A stretch of 64,000 bases of DNA from Natrinema saccharevitans (GCF_001953745.1 NZ_LWLN01000001.1:1-64000); one strand, 5' to 3'. Positions 45,158 to 54,450 are shown, numbered from the stretch's first letter. Translations and numbers: made by a program. The notes: generated by a model not told the origin, from the sequence alone.

Positions 45158-46837
45158 TCACTCGGTATCGAGTATCGTCGTGTTGAGCGTTCCTTGCCGA
45201 CGGACCGAACCCCACGTCCGTTCGCTTCGAAAGACCAGTACCCCGAGGAGGCTGAGCACCAGCACGCACTCCCGGAACTGTTTATAGCCGATAACGTATA
45301 AGGGTGCGTACAGGACGATCCACGGCGAGTCGTGGTCCATTCGGACCACCAGTAGGGAGTAGACGAAGGCGACGATGAACCCAAGAACGAGGATCACGAG
45401 AGCCGTCTCGTAGGGACGGGTGATCAGTGCGGCGACCACGACTGCGTAGATCGGAGTGAGAACGAGAGGAGCGAGAAACACCCGAAACAGGCTAAAGGGG
45501 TAGGAAACCCTGTGAAGGTTCCCCGATGTGCCGTCGATGAGTACGTCACAGTGCTTCAGGATAGTCTCGGCACTGCCGGTAAACCAGCGCCGGCGCTGCG
45601 TGTAGAGATCCCGGAGCGTGAACGGTGCCTCTGTCCAGACCGTCGCGTCGCTTTGTCGCACCGTCCAGCCGTCTTTGAGTATCTTGAGCGTCACGTCGAA
45701 GTCCTCCGTGATCGTGTCCGGGTCGTATCCGTCGACCCGCTCGAGCGCTTCGCGACGGAACCCGCTGAGACACCCGGGAACGACAGGAACGGCACCGAAC
45801 CACGAGAACGCCCGCCGGTAGGTGTTGATACCGACGAGGTATTCGAGCGCTTGCAATCGAGTGAGGTGTCGGGTTCGGTTCCCCACCTTCACGTTCCCCG
45901 CGACCGCGCCGACGTTCGAATCACGCTGAAACGCGCCGACCACGTTCAGTAACGCGTCGGAGGCGAGACAGCCGTCGGCGTCTACACAGACGACGATATC
46001 CCCGGACGAGCAGAACAGTCCGTAGTTCAATGCGGAGTACTTGCCGCCGTTTTCTTTGTGATATACTTCGACGCCGAAATCCCGGTACTGGGACGCGGTC
46101 GCATAGGTATCGTCGGTACTCCCGTCGTCGACGACGACGATTTCCAACAGGTCGTTCGGATAGGTTGTCTCCAGAACGCTCTCGATACACTGGCCGATAC
46201 ACGTTTCTTCGTTGTACGCCGGGATGATGACGCTGACGCTCGGATAGGGAGACTCGGCTGCCGCCGCATCCGCGGTTCTCCGGCTCTGGACGGCCGCCAT
46301 CGGGACGACGAACCACAGGAACAACGCGAACAGGAGGAAGCCGAAGAAAAACGCCATTTTGAACACGGAGCCGTTCGCCAGAACGAGCGCGCTGCCGAGT
46401 ACGCCAACGCCTGCGGCGATCCATCCAAGTGCCCACCAGGACACGCGTCGGCGATCGAACAGCAACGTGTACGCGCGACCGCCGCGCAGGCTAGCGAGAA
46501 ACTGCACGCTCGCGACAGCTATGAGGACTGTCGCGCCCGCCGACCGAGCCGATACCGCCCGTTCGGTCAGCAGCCATACGAGTCCGAGACAGGCCAACGG
46601 TGCCGATACGAGCAGCCAGCCTGGAATCGCCGGCCCGAAACCGGACGTCTCCCCGCCGCTTGACCGAGCGGTCGAGAGCAGGACGATCACCGCGTATCCA
46701 ACCGTGAACGCCGCGGGGACGGCGACCAGCCACCAACTGACGAGTTCGGACCATAGGGCCAACAGAAGCACCAACAGCGCCGTGATAACCGGCACGTCGA
46801 TGGGGTTTTCCTCGGACACATCGGGTGTTGCAGTCAT
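45158..46837 (-). CDS. Processive GT2 polysaccharide synthase (HAS/cellulose-synthase-like)
   Basis: A 559-aa membrane glycosyltransferase. N-terminal TM pairs (about 15-60, 70-120 and 130-190) lead to the GT2 domain. YPSVSVIIPAYNEE starts it (about 199). Catalytic motifs: VVVDDGSTDDT (about 235), VCVDADG (about 287), ITEDFD (about 377) and QRRRW (about 414), that is the D, DxD, TED and Q(Q/R)xRW set of processive beta-synthases such as hyaluronan, cellulose or poly-GlcNAc synthase. C-terminal TM helices follow (FLAPLVLTPIYAVVVAALI; LVILVLGFIVAFVYSLLVV). The enzyme should polymerise a UDP-sugar and extrude the chain. The product is not determined. Confidence 0.88.
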   Translation of the reverse strand: MTATPDVSEENPIDVPVITALLVLLLALWSELVSWWLVAVPAAFTVGYAVIVLLSTARSSGGETSGFGPAIPGWLLVSAPLACLGLVWLLTERAVSARSAGATVLIAVASVQFLASLRGGRAYTLLFDRRRVSWWALGWIAAGVGVLGSALVLANGSVFKMAFFFGFLLFALFLWFVVPMAAVQSRRTADAAAAESPYPSVSVIIPAYNEETCIGQCIESVLETTYPNDLLEIVVVDDGSTDDTYATASQYRDFGVEVYHKENGGKYSALNYGLFCSSGDIVVCVDADGCLASDALLNVVGAFQRDSNVGAVAGNVKVGNRTRHLTRLQALEYLVGINTYRRAFSWFGAVPVVPGCLSGFRREALERVDGYDPDTITEDFDVTLKILKDGWTVRQSDATVWTEAPFTLRDLYTQRRRWFTGSAETILKHCDVLIDGTSGNLHRVSYPFSLFRVFLAPLVLTPIYAVVVAALITRPYETALVILVLGFIVAFVYSLLVVRMDHDSPWIVLYAPLYVIGYKQFRECVLVLSLLGVLVFRSERTWGSVRRQGTLNTTILDTE

Positions 46838-46852
46838 GACCGGTGACCTCGT

Positions 46853-47176
46853 TCAAGCGCACGACTCCGGCGGGACATCGAACACTTCTCCACAGCCGTC
46901 ACACTGAAAGAGAACCCCGACGGTCGTCACCGGAGTCTCGCCTTCGGTCTGACTACAGTGTGGACATTCCTGGCCGCTGTCGGTCTCGAACGTCGATTTG
47001 AGACCGATGTGACCACAGCGTGCGTGTTCGCAAACGGGTTTCGGGACGACCATTTCGAGTTCGCACTCGGAGCAGACCCACGGAAACTCCACTTGCGTCT
47101 CGCGATCGACTGTCTCTTCATCCGATCCCCCATCCGCCGGCGAGCCGAGGAAACCCGGTTTCTGCGTGGATACCAT
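46853..47176 (-). CDS. Zinc-ribbon protein beside the polysaccharide synthase
   Basis: A 107-aa protein from ATG 47176 (MVSTQKPGFLGSPADGG). It carries four cysteine pairs, CSEC, CEHARC, CPHC and CDGC, forming two probable zinc ribbons separated by EVFDVPP-type strands. Its stop lies 16 bp before the synthase ATG, so the two are co-transcribed leftward. No transmembrane segment. A regulatory or scaffold role for the synthase is an inference from operon position. Confidence 0.7.
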   Translation of the reverse strand: MVSTQKPGFLGSPADGGSDEETVDRETQVEFPWVCSECELEMVVPKPVCEHARCGHIGLKSTFETDSGQECPHCSQTEGETPVTTVGVLFQCDGCGEVFDVPPESCA

Positions 47177-47670
47177 ATGACGGATGTGACACAATAGATA
47201 GATAGTTAATTTTCAACAACGCTGGGGGAGTGGCTGGTTACACGATTCCGAGTAGTTGTACGTGGATCTTTTTTTTTCGAGCCCTCGGCCGATTCGGGAC
47301 GCTCTTTCGGGACCGCTTTTCCACGTCTAAGGATATCGCTCGGTTCCCGAACTGAGCGGCCCCACGCTGGGTGAATTGGTATAGGTAATGGCCGAGGACA
47401 TTCAAAAACGGCCGGTCCTCCGATCGGTCTCCGTATCTGATCGGTACACTCTGGTTCGGATGCGCGTACTCTCTTCTTTGGTCTGTATTCTACCTTTCTC
47501 GCCGTTTCGCTCCGATATACGAGACACCGATATTATCTTCGAACGCTACATGTACTGCACTGAAAGCCGATGCATCTGGACGAAACGCACACACATCGGC
47601 CGTTTCGGACCCGAGTGCGGCGCTCGCTAGCGCCTCTATTACTATACGGTCGGGGACTGCCCCGAGGTAC
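47177..47670. other. Divergent promoter region of the polysaccharide locus
   Basis: A 494-bp gap between the divergent Zn-ribbon and GH26 genes. It contains an ATAG tetranucleotide repeat (about 47195-47205) next to an AT-rich TTAATTTTC, a run of nine T (about 47269-47277) and no convincing gene. It probably holds the two divergent promoters. Open frame 47388-47630 lacks protein-like composition. Confidence 0.4.
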
Positions 47671-48933
47671 ATGAATCGCCGCCGCGCCGTCACGGCACTC
47701 GCTTCGGGTATCGGGGTCGCTGTTGGAGGTACTACGTTGTATTGGGACTGGACCGCTGATGACTCGCAAACGGAGAAGTCGACCCCGGAACCGGTGACAC
47801 GGACCGGTTCCTTCCTGCACGGCGTGACGCCGTCCCGGGTCACGCGAGAGCGACTGACGCTGTTTGAGGAGTGGGCGGATTCCTCGCCCGCGGTAGTCAA
47901 CGTGTTCGCTAATCTCGGCTGGTCCGACGCGAAGATCGAAGACCTGTTCGAGATTAGGCTCACCCGCATTTGGGAACACGGCCACGTCCCGATGCTTATC
48001 CTGCAACCGTTTTTCGGTATCGCGAACCATCCAGACACGGAGGAAGACTTCGACGAGGGAGACCAGTCCGAATCGACCGACAACCGCGACGAGGCGACGT
48101 CACCACTGGTCGCTCGGGATATCGCTGACGGTGAGTACGACGACGTGCTCTCGAGGTGGACAGCGGCCCTCGACGACTGGCTTCACCCCGGTGACGGATC
48201 TGCCGAGCGACGGCTCTATCTCAACTTCGCACCCGAGATGAACGGCGACTGGGTTCCTTGGAGCGGCGCGACCGGGGATTCGACGCCCGCGGACTTCGTC
48301 GATATGTGGGAGCGGACCTACGAGGAAGTGACGGACGGAGACATCAGCGATCACCACCTGCAGTGGATTTGGGCGCCCGACAACGTCGGCACACCGAGCG
48401 CGGGATACTCCATCTCGGAGTACTACCCGGGCGACAACTACGTCGACTGGATTGGGATGCACGGCTACAACTGGTACGAATGGGGTGGCTGGGTATCGCC
48501 GCGTGATCTCTACGACCACGTCATCGACCGACTCCAGTCGGTCACGGACAAACCAATCGCGTTTTCGGAGTACGGGACGTCTTCGCAGGTCGCCGATGAA
48601 CACCGTCCGGAGCGGAAAGGCGAGTGGATCGACACCGTCCTCGAATATCTTGCCGACTCGGACGTACAGTTGGCCTGTTGGTTCAACGTCGACAAAGAGA
48701 CAGACTGGGCGGTTCTCGACGGCGGTCGCGGGACGGGGACCTGGGAACACGAGGGCGAGACCTATAACACCTATCCGGAGTATCGGACCGGCATCCGTAA
48801 ACACCGCGCGCTTCCGGCGCATCCGGACCACCCTCGCCGACTGACCGACGAGGAGTTCCGAGGGGTGTTCGACTCCGAGGCTGGAACAGCGGACACGACC
48901 GCGAGCGACGCCGGCCGACCATCGGACTCATGA
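47671..48933 (+). CDS. Secreted GH26-like glycoside hydrolase (Tat-type signal)
   Basis: A 420-aa protein. The N-terminus MNRRRAVTALASGIGVAVGG is a Tat-like twin-arginine signal. The catalytic region resembles GH26/GH-A clan mannanases: NFAPEMNGDWVPWS with the acid/base Glu189, WIWAPDNVG, IGMHGYNWYEWGG, and nucleophile Glu300 in FSEYGTSS. ATG 47671; its stop overlaps the next gene (ATGA). Polysaccharide synthesis loci often include a matching hydrolase for chain trimming or release. The substrate cannot be read from the sequence. Confidence 0.8.
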   Translation: MNRRRAVTALASGIGVAVGGTTLYWDWTADDSQTEKSTPEPVTRTGSFLHGVTPSRVTRERLTLFEEWADSSPAVVNVFANLGWSDAKIEDLFEIRLTRIWEHGHVPMLILQPFFGIANHPDTEEDFDEGDQSESTDNRDEATSPLVARDIADGEYDDVLSRWTAALDDWLHPGDGSAERRLYLNFAPEMNGDWVPWSGATGDSTPADFVDMWERTYEEVTDGDISDHHLQWIWAPDNVGTPSAGYSISEYYPGDNYVDWIGMHGYNWYEWGGWVSPRDLYDHVIDRLQSVTDKPIAFSEYGTSSQVADEHRPERKGEWIDTVLEYLADSDVQLACWFNVDKETDWAVLDGGRGTGTWEHEGETYNTYPEYRTGIRKHRALPAHPDHPRRLTDEEFRGVFDSEAGTADTTASDAGRPSDS

Positions 48934-49679
48934 CCGAACTGAGCGTTATCGTCCCGACACGGGACGCAACCGGCGATATCGATGCTCGGTCGTCTCTCGA
49001 TCCCGATCCGGATATCGACTACGAGGTCATCGTCCGGGACGACCCGATCGTGACCTCGGCGCGAAACGAGGGGATCAAGCGGGCAAGCGCCGAGAAACTC
49101 GTTTTCCTCGATGACGACTCCAGACCGTGCGATGGCTACTTGTCGCGCGTCCGTGACGTACTCGAGCGCGAGGCGGCTGTCGCGGGTAAGACCGTCCATC
49201 CGGGCGACGATGTCTTCGCCAAGCGACTCACCGATCACTACGACTTCGGTGAGACGAGCAGATACGTCACGCGGTTCTGGGGGTGTAACATGGCCGTTCG
49301 AAAGGAGGTGTTCGACCATGTCGGGCTCTGGGACGAACGGATCTCGTGGGGGCACGAGGAGAAAGAGCTCGCCGAGCGGGTCCTCGCGAAGTATCCGATC
49401 TACTACGACCCGGAGTTGGTCGTCTATCATTCCTACGCCGAGTCGTTGCGTGACTATTGGCGGAAGCAGTATCGATTGGAAACGCAGACGCCGTACTACT
49501 GGGACAAGCGAGGGGTTTCGGAGTCACAGCAGTGGTTCAAGATCGCGCAGTTCTCGCTCGATCCCACGAACTACGTCGGAGTGTCACCCGCACACGCGGC
49601 GGCTCGGTTTGGCGGGACCCTCGGAGCGACGCTGGGTCGAATCCGGGGAATGGTTGCGAAGTCAGTCTCCCGCGAGTAA
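48930..49679 (+). CDS. GT2 family glycosyltransferase
   Basis: A 249-aa GT2 enzyme. MTELSVIVPTRDATG, SARNEGIKRASAEKLVFLDDDSRPCDGYL (DDD as the metal-binding DxD) and NMAVRKEVFDHVGLWDERISWGHEEKELAERVL (the ED(x) acceptor region) mark the family. It overlaps the GH26 gene by 4 bp and is part of the same operon. No TM segments. Likely adds a residue to the lipid-linked repeating unit or the chain; sugar unknown. Confidence 0.83.
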   Translation: MTELSVIVPTRDATGDIDARSSLDPDPDIDYEVIVRDDPIVTSARNEGIKRASAEKLVFLDDDSRPCDGYLSRVRDVLEREAAVAGKTVHPGDDVFAKRLTDHYDFGETSRYVTRFWGCNMAVRKEVFDHVGLWDERISWGHEEKELAERVLAKYPIYYDPELVVYHSYAESLRDYWRKQYRLETQTPYYWDKRGVSESQQWFKIAQFSLDPTNYVGVSPAHAAARFGGTLGATLGRIRGMVAKSVSRE

Positions 49680-49994
49680 CGGCACAGGGACCCGGCCGCA
49701 GCGTCGTGACAAACGCCCGTTAGCAGTGCTGTACCGCTCGGAAACGGTGCCGGGGACCGGCGCGTTTCGAGTGACGATCGCCGGTCCGTGGTGTTCGGAG
49801 CCGATACCTGCGGATAGCCTCATCTTTACTTCCGTGACGCCGCGACCGTCCGGCCCGGCGTCCGGCTGCCACCACAGGGTGGGTCCGTCGACGGGTCGTC
49901 GCTTGTTACTCCTCGTCCGCCGTCGGCGATTTGTTCGCGCCTTACTCGACAACAAAGCGAATAACAAAACGTCGGTTCGGACATGTGGCCTCCA
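49680..49994. promoter_or_regulatory. Gap with a promoter-like TATA before the second GT2/ABC pair
   Basis: A 315-bp gap with no gene. An AT-rich GCGAATAACAAAACG (about 49957-49971) lies about 30 bp before ATG 49995, which suits a promoter starting a second transcription unit (GT2 plus exporter) within the locus. Confidence 0.45.
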
Positions 49995-51044
49995 ATGAGT
50001 CAGCCGGAACGCGACCAGCCGCTGGTTAGTATCGTTATCCCGACGTACGAACGGCCGGATCTTCTCGGCGACGCGGTCGAAAGCGTCTCCAAGCAAACGT
50101 ACGACCCCATCGAGCTCGTGATCGTCGACGACGGTTCGACGACCCACCCCGAGACGGCACTCGACGGCGCCTCGCATTCCCGCATCGGCTCCGTTCGAGT
50201 CTGTTGCCACGACACGAACTTGGGCGCAAACGTCGCCCGAAAGACCGGCATTTCGGCATCGAGCGGCGAGTACGTCGCGTTCCTCGACGACGACGACTAC
50301 TGGCAACCGAGGAAGATCGAACGACAAGTCCGCGCGCTCGAGCGGACGGCCGCCGATGTCGGCGTGGCGTTTACCGGGCAACACTGGATCGACGATACGG
50401 GGACCGTAACGGACGTCGTCCGCCCCGAAACCGAGGGTGACTTCATGACGAATCTCGCTCGAGGCGCTCGTTTCGGTCCGTTCTCGACCGTAATGGTTCG
50501 GTCGGAGGTGTTCGAACGCGCCGGCTACCCCGACGATCGATTCCCGTGCTGGCAGGACCGGGAGTGGTACTTCCGGATCGCCGAGCACTACGATTTCGTT
50601 TCGATTCCGGAGCCGCTTACGGTACGCCGATTCATCGGGTCGGAACGGATCTCCAACCGGTACGAGGCGAAACGGGACACGGCCTATCCGCTACTGGTCG
50701 AGAAACACGGCGACCGGGTCGCGACGCTCGGGCGGCGGGCCGATCGACTATTCCGCGGCGAACTGTCGCGTGGGATCGGCCACGACGCCCTGCTAGCTGG
50801 GCGGTACGTCGAGTCGATACGACATCTGTTGCGCTCGCTTCGCTACCGACCGCTGGCGGTTCGGACGTACGCGCACCTCTTCGCTGCGGTCGGTGGCCCG
50901 TACACACATCGGTTCGCGCGGACCGCCAAGCGGACGATCAACCGTCTCAGATACCGGTCTTCCGGAAATGAATCGGACACCGATGGCGCGACGGGAGAGC
51001 GGCGACCGATCGAGAACCGGCCGCCCACGGAATCCCACAGATGA
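49995..51044 (+). CDS. GT2 family glycosyltransferase
   Basis: A 349-aa GT2 enzyme from ATG 49995 (MSQPERDQPLVSIVIPTYERPDLL); the upstream ATG 49983 would precede the likely transcript start. Motifs: VIVDDGSTTHPE, ASSGEYVAFLDDDDYWQPRKIE (DDD metal-binding) and FPCWQDREWYFRIAEHYDF. It overlaps the ABC exporter gene by 4 bp (ATGA). A predicted cytoplasmic side-chain or chain-elongating glycosyltransferase; donor and acceptor are unknown. Confidence 0.85.
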   Translation: MSQPERDQPLVSIVIPTYERPDLLGDAVESVSKQTYDPIELVIVDDGSTTHPETALDGASHSRIGSVRVCCHDTNLGANVARKTGISASSGEYVAFLDDDDYWQPRKIERQVRALERTAADVGVAFTGQHWIDDTGTVTDVVRPETEGDFMTNLARGARFGPFSTVMVRSEVFERAGYPDDRFPCWQDREWYFRIAEHYDFVSIPEPLTVRRFIGSERISNRYEAKRDTAYPLLVEKHGDRVATLGRRADRLFRGELSRGIGHDALLAGRYVESIRHLLRSLRYRPLAVRTYAHLFAAVGGPYTHRFARTAKRTINRLRYRSSGNESDTDGATGERRPIENRPPTESHR

Positions 51045-52846
51045 GCGGCGAGCCCGACGCGCCAGAGGTCTCGATGGGAACGAAGCTCCGCGCTGTCTCC
51101 CGAGCGTTCCGGTATCGACCGGGGTTCGCCGTCCTCATCGTTGTCTTCGGTTGCTTCGCGGCCCTGTTCGAGGCGATCGGACTAACGTTTCTGATACCGA
51201 TCATCGAGATTGCCCAGTCGGACGGCGATCCCGTGGCGGAAGCCGAGGGGATCATGCTCGCGTTCGTCAGGGCGTACGAGTTCCTCGGGGTCCCGTTTAC
51301 GTTGGAGTTCATCATCGTCGGGGTCACCGTTGTGATTGCCACCCGGTACACGTTGAGTTTCCTCGTCGCGTGGATCCGGGAGATGCTCCGAGCAAACTAC
51401 GTGGAAACACTGCAGTCTCGCGGGTTTCGCGCCGCGCTTACCGCCCGAACATCGTACTACGATGCGGAGGGTTCCGATGAGATCCTCAACGCGATCGTCA
51501 CACAGGCGGTGTACGGCGGGAAGACGATCAAACACCTCGTCCGCGTCTTCGAGAAGACGCTCCTCTGTCTGGTCTACTTCGGGATCGCGTGCTATATCGC
51601 CCCGGTATTAACGATCGCCGCCGTCGGGACGCTCGGCGGGATTACAGTCCTCGTTCGGCGCGTGTTAGAGCCGGGCTACACCGTCGGCGATCGCGTGACC
51701 GCCGCTAACGAACGGATTCAAAGCACCGTTCAGGCCGGCACCCAGGGAAGTAGGGACGTGAAGCTGTTCGGCATCCGCGATGAACTGCTCGAGTTGTTCG
51801 ACCGGGCGGTCGACACATTCGTCGACGCATCGATCGACCTCCGGCGCAACGAGGCCGCGATCAGGAACTTCTACCAGCTCGCTGCGGCCGTCTCGATCTT
51901 CGGCCTGATTTATGGCGCACTTCGGTTCCTCGACCTCTCGTTTGCCACCCTCGGCGTGTTCCTCTTTGCGACGTTTCAGTTGGCGCCCCAGATCGGTGAA
52001 CTGAACCAGCTCGTGTACCGACTGGAGGGCGACCTCCCCCATCTCGTTCGAACGCACCGTTTCACTGACGACCTCGAGCGGCGGCAGGAACCGACCGGCG
52101 GAACGCGGGACTGCCCGGATGCCGTCGATCGGATCGAGTTTCAGGAGGTCTCGTTTTCCTACGGCGACGAGCGGGTGCTATCCGACGTCTCGTTCGAGGT
52201 ACGAGACGGGGAGTTCGTCGCCCTCGTCGGACCTTCGGGCGCGGGGAAGTCGACGATCGTCTCGCTGCTCGCTCGGTTCTACGAACCCGACGACGGGCGA
52301 ATTACGGTCGACGGGACGGCGCTTGAGGACGTTCCGATCGACGAATGGCGCGACTCGATCGCTGTCGTCAGACAGGACCCACACATCTTCAACGAGACGC
52401 TTCGATTCAACCTTACCATCGGGAACCGCGAGGCGACGGAGGCCGAACTCGATCGCGTCTGCGAGATGGCCCAAGTGACGCCTTTCCTCGAAGAGCTCCC
52501 AAACGGATACGAGACGGTCCTCGGGGATGACGGGGTTCGCCTCTCTGGGGGACAGCGACAGCGCGTCGCTCTCGCTCGAGCCCTGCTGGTCGATGCCGAC
52601 GTGTTGATTCTCGACGAGGCGACGAGCGATCTCGATTCGGAGCTGGAACGTCGGATCCATCGGGCGATCGAATCCGTCGAGGACGAGTACACGATCATCG
52701 CCATCGCCCACCGTCTTTCGACCGTGACTAACGCCGATCGGATCCATACGCTCGAGGACGGCGCGATCGTCGAGACCGGCGACCACGATTCGCTGCTGCA
52801 ACACGACGGAATGTACGCACAGCTGTACGCGATCCAGTCGGACTAA
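51041..52846 (+). CDS. ABC exporter with fused ATPase (MsbA/PglK type)
   Basis: A 601-aa half-transporter. Six TM helices (about 28-320) precede the nucleotide-binding domain. Walker A is GPSGAGKST (about residue 397), the signature LSGGQRQRVALARALL, Walker B LILDEATSDLD and the H-loop AHRLSTV. The layout is that of homodimeric lipid or lipid-linked oligosaccharide flippases (MsbA, PglK). It is the last gene of the locus and probably moves a lipid-linked glycan across the membrane. The cargo is not proven. Confidence 0.9.
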   Translation: MSGEPDAPEVSMGTKLRAVSRAFRYRPGFAVLIVVFGCFAALFEAIGLTFLIPIIEIAQSDGDPVAEAEGIMLAFVRAYEFLGVPFTLEFIIVGVTVVIATRYTLSFLVAWIREMLRANYVETLQSRGFRAALTARTSYYDAEGSDEILNAIVTQAVYGGKTIKHLVRVFEKTLLCLVYFGIACYIAPVLTIAAVGTLGGITVLVRRVLEPGYTVGDRVTAANERIQSTVQAGTQGSRDVKLFGIRDELLELFDRAVDTFVDASIDLRRNEAAIRNFYQLAAAVSIFGLIYGALRFLDLSFATLGVFLFATFQLAPQIGELNQLVYRLEGDLPHLVRTHRFTDDLERRQEPTGGTRDCPDAVDRIEFQEVSFSYGDERVLSDVSFEVRDGEFVALVGPSGAGKSTIVSLLARFYEPDDGRITVDGTALEDVPIDEWRDSIAVVRQDPHIFNETLRFNLTIGNREATEAELDRVCEMAQVTPFLEELPNGYETVLGDDGVRLSGGQRQRVALARALLVDADVLILDEATSDLDSELERRIHRAIESVEDEYTIIAIAHRLSTVTNADRIHTLEDGAIVETGDHDSLLQHDGMYAQLYAIQSD

Positions 52847-52899
52847 CGGGTGTCACCGGCCGTCTCGTCGGTTCCGGCAATCGAACACAGCTGGGAAAC

Positions 52900-52907
52900 C
52901 CTTATGC
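52900..52907 (+). promoter_or_regulatory. TATA box of the thioredoxin gene
   Basis: CCTTATGC, centred about 33 bp upstream of ATG 52936, so transcription should start a few bases before the coding region. Confidence 0.55.
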
Positions 52908-52935
52908 GCGGCGCGTGGCAACTAGAGATGACCGC

Positions 52936-53205
52936 ATGACTGTCACGCTGAAGGATTTCTACGCGGACTGGTGTGGCCCCTGCAAGACCCAGGACCCGAT
53001 CCTCGAGGAGCTCGAGGACGACTGGGAGGGCCGATTCGAAGTCGAGAAGGTGAACGTCGACGAACAACAGGACGTCGCCAACGAATACCAGGTTCGCTCG
53101 CTTCCGACCCTGGTCATCGAGAACGACGACGGTATCGTCGAGCGCTTCGTCGGGGTCACCCAGCGCGACGACATCGAGGACGCCCTCGAGTCGGCCGGCG
53201 CGTAG
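52936..53205 (+). CDS. Thioredoxin-fold protein
   Basis: An 89-aa thioredoxin from ATG 52936 (MTVTLKDFYADWCGPCKTQDPIL). The active site is WCGPC and the cis-Pro loop SLPTLVIE. It lacks the usual N-terminal strand-helix and is a short haloarchaeal form. A TATA box (CCTTATGC, 52900-52907) starts the transcript about 6 nt before the ATG and rules out the upstream ATG 52915. General disulfide reductant; its reductase is unknown. Confidence 0.9.
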   Translation: MTVTLKDFYADWCGPCKTQDPILEELEDDWEGRFEVEKVNVDEQQDVANEYQVRSLPTLVIENDDGIVERFVGVTQRDDIEDALESAGA

Positions 53206-53324
53206 GGACGATCACCGAATTCTCGCGGATTCGACCGTCGATAGTTCCAACTCTCCGTTCGCCTCGAACGAGCAGCGGGTCACACCGAGCCGCCGTCGCT
53301 CCTCCCCAGTGCCAGCAGACCGTA

Positions 53325-53993
53325 TCAGACCCACTTGACGCCGACGTCGTGCATGTCCTCGTTGTACTTCGCGATGTTGATGACGAGCGGGGTGACGCTT
53401 TCGACCTCCGCGGCGTTGGCCAGTGGCCCGGCCTCGAGCGCGCGCAGCCCGTCGATCTCGTTGGCGACCGTCAGGACGGTCGCTTTGGCGTCGTCGTCGT
53501 CGGCGACGACGAGCGTGTCGAGGTCCAACTCGTTGTCGAGGTTCGAGAGGGCGTCGGCCGCGAGGTTGTGGAACGCGCCGACGACCGGCACTTCGTCCGG
53601 GGCCCGCTGGGCGACGAGTTCGGTGACACTGCCGGCCTCGGGTGGGTGATAGTGCAGGCCGTCCTCGTCGCCCTGCATCCCGACCGCGGGGGTCACGAGG
53701 ACCGAGTCGGAATCGAGGCTGTCCGCGACCGCCTCGACGGTGTCGCCGACGTAGTACGGCGGGACGCTGACGATGACGATATCGGCCCGGTCGGCCGCCA
53801 TCTCGTTGCCGAAGCCCTTCAGATCGGCGTCGGCGTCGCGGGCCTCGAGTTCGTCCTCGTAGTCCGCGACCGCGTCGCGGGCCTTCTCTGGGTCGCGCGA
53901 GCCGATGAGGATCTCGTGGCTCGTATCGCGTGCAAAGCGCAGCGCGAGTCCTTCGCCGATGTCGCCCGTGCCGCCGAGTAGTGCGATTCGCAT
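53325..53993 (-). CDS. npdG: F420H2:NADP oxidoreductase
   Basis: A 222-aa Rossmann protein that moves hydride between F420 and NADP. The nucleotide-binding motif is LLGGTGDIGEGLALRFA, followed by IGSRDPEKARD for the NADP 2'-phosphate. The F420 site lies in VVSVPPYYVGDTVEAV, HYHPPEAGSVTELVAQ and VGAFHNLAADAL. ATG 53993 (MRIALLGGTGDIG) is preferred to the longer frame to 54374. It sits upstream of a small gene of unknown function on the same strand. It ties to the F420 gene cofE found elsewhere in the window. Confidence 0.93.
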   Translation of the reverse strand: MRIALLGGTGDIGEGLALRFARDTSHEILIGSRDPEKARDAVADYEDELEARDADADLKGFGNEMAADRADIVIVSVPPYYVGDTVEAVADSLDSDSVLVTPAVGMQGDEDGLHYHPPEAGSVTELVAQRAPDEVPVVGAFHNLAADALSNLDNELDLDTLVVADDDDAKATVLTVANEIDGLRALEAGPLANAAEVESVTPLVINIAKYNEDMHDVGVKWV

Positions 53994-54094
53994 ACCCACG
54001 TCTCCGGACGGCACCCGAATAAAAGGGCCGGAGCGCGGCCGATCTCGCCGGGTTCTCGGACGGCCTCGGATTCGGCGTGCAGCGACGGGTCCCG

Positions 54095-54352
54095 CTACGG
54101 TGCGTCGTCCTCGGCCGGGTTCATCGCCGATCCCAGCCCGCCGTCGTAGGCGTCGCGCTCTCGCACCTCGCGGATCCGCTGTGCGACCCGGCCCTCGAGG
54201 TCCGTCCGCCGGTCCTCGTCGACCTCGGGGTCGGTCGCCAGATTCCGAACGTCCTGCCGGGCGGTCCGCAGGACCGAGACGGCGTCCTCGGTCTCGAGGC
54301 CGGCGGCCCGGTCCAGCGCGCGTTCGATATCGGCGAGCGTGGTTTCGGTCAT
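54095..54352 (-). CDS. Small acidic haloarchaeal protein (DUF7553-like)
   Basis: An 85-aa acidic, helical protein: MTETTLADIERALDRAAGLETEDAV, VLRTARQDVRNLATD, LEGRVAQRIREVRERDAYDGG and an acidic end. It is tentatively DUF7553. It begins 98 bp from the divergent GDPD start. It resembles coiled-coil helical-pair proteins; no metal or enzyme motif. Function unknown. Confidence 0.6.
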   Translation of the reverse strand: MTETTLADIERALDRAAGLETEDAVSVLRTARQDVRNLATDPEVDEDRRTDLEGRVAQRIREVRERDAYDGGLGSAMNPAEDDAP

Positions 54353-54419
54353 ACCGGCGGTTGGCGGTGGACACGCATCAACGGCGGGCCGGGAGCTGCC
54401 ACGTCGTCCCGTAGCGCAG

Positions 54420-54428
54420 TTTACATTA
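54420..54428 (+). promoter_or_regulatory. TATA box of the GDPD gene
   Basis: TTTACATTA, 27 bp upstream of ATG 54451, consistent with a leaderless transcript. Confidence 0.6.
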
Positions 54429-54450
54429 CACCCCTCGCCCTCGGTCCGAT

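Noticed and set aside
45045-45160. Minus-frame C-terminal-like peptide ending VTLTVRKV next to secG
   Set aside because: It overlaps the secG promoter, has no start or family match, and lies in a short GC-rich gap. Chance is more likely, though a decayed gene end is possible.
47388-47630. Open frame in the divergent promoter region of the polysaccharide locus
   Set aside because: Basic, low-complexity composition unlike haloarchaeal proteins and no recognisable motif.
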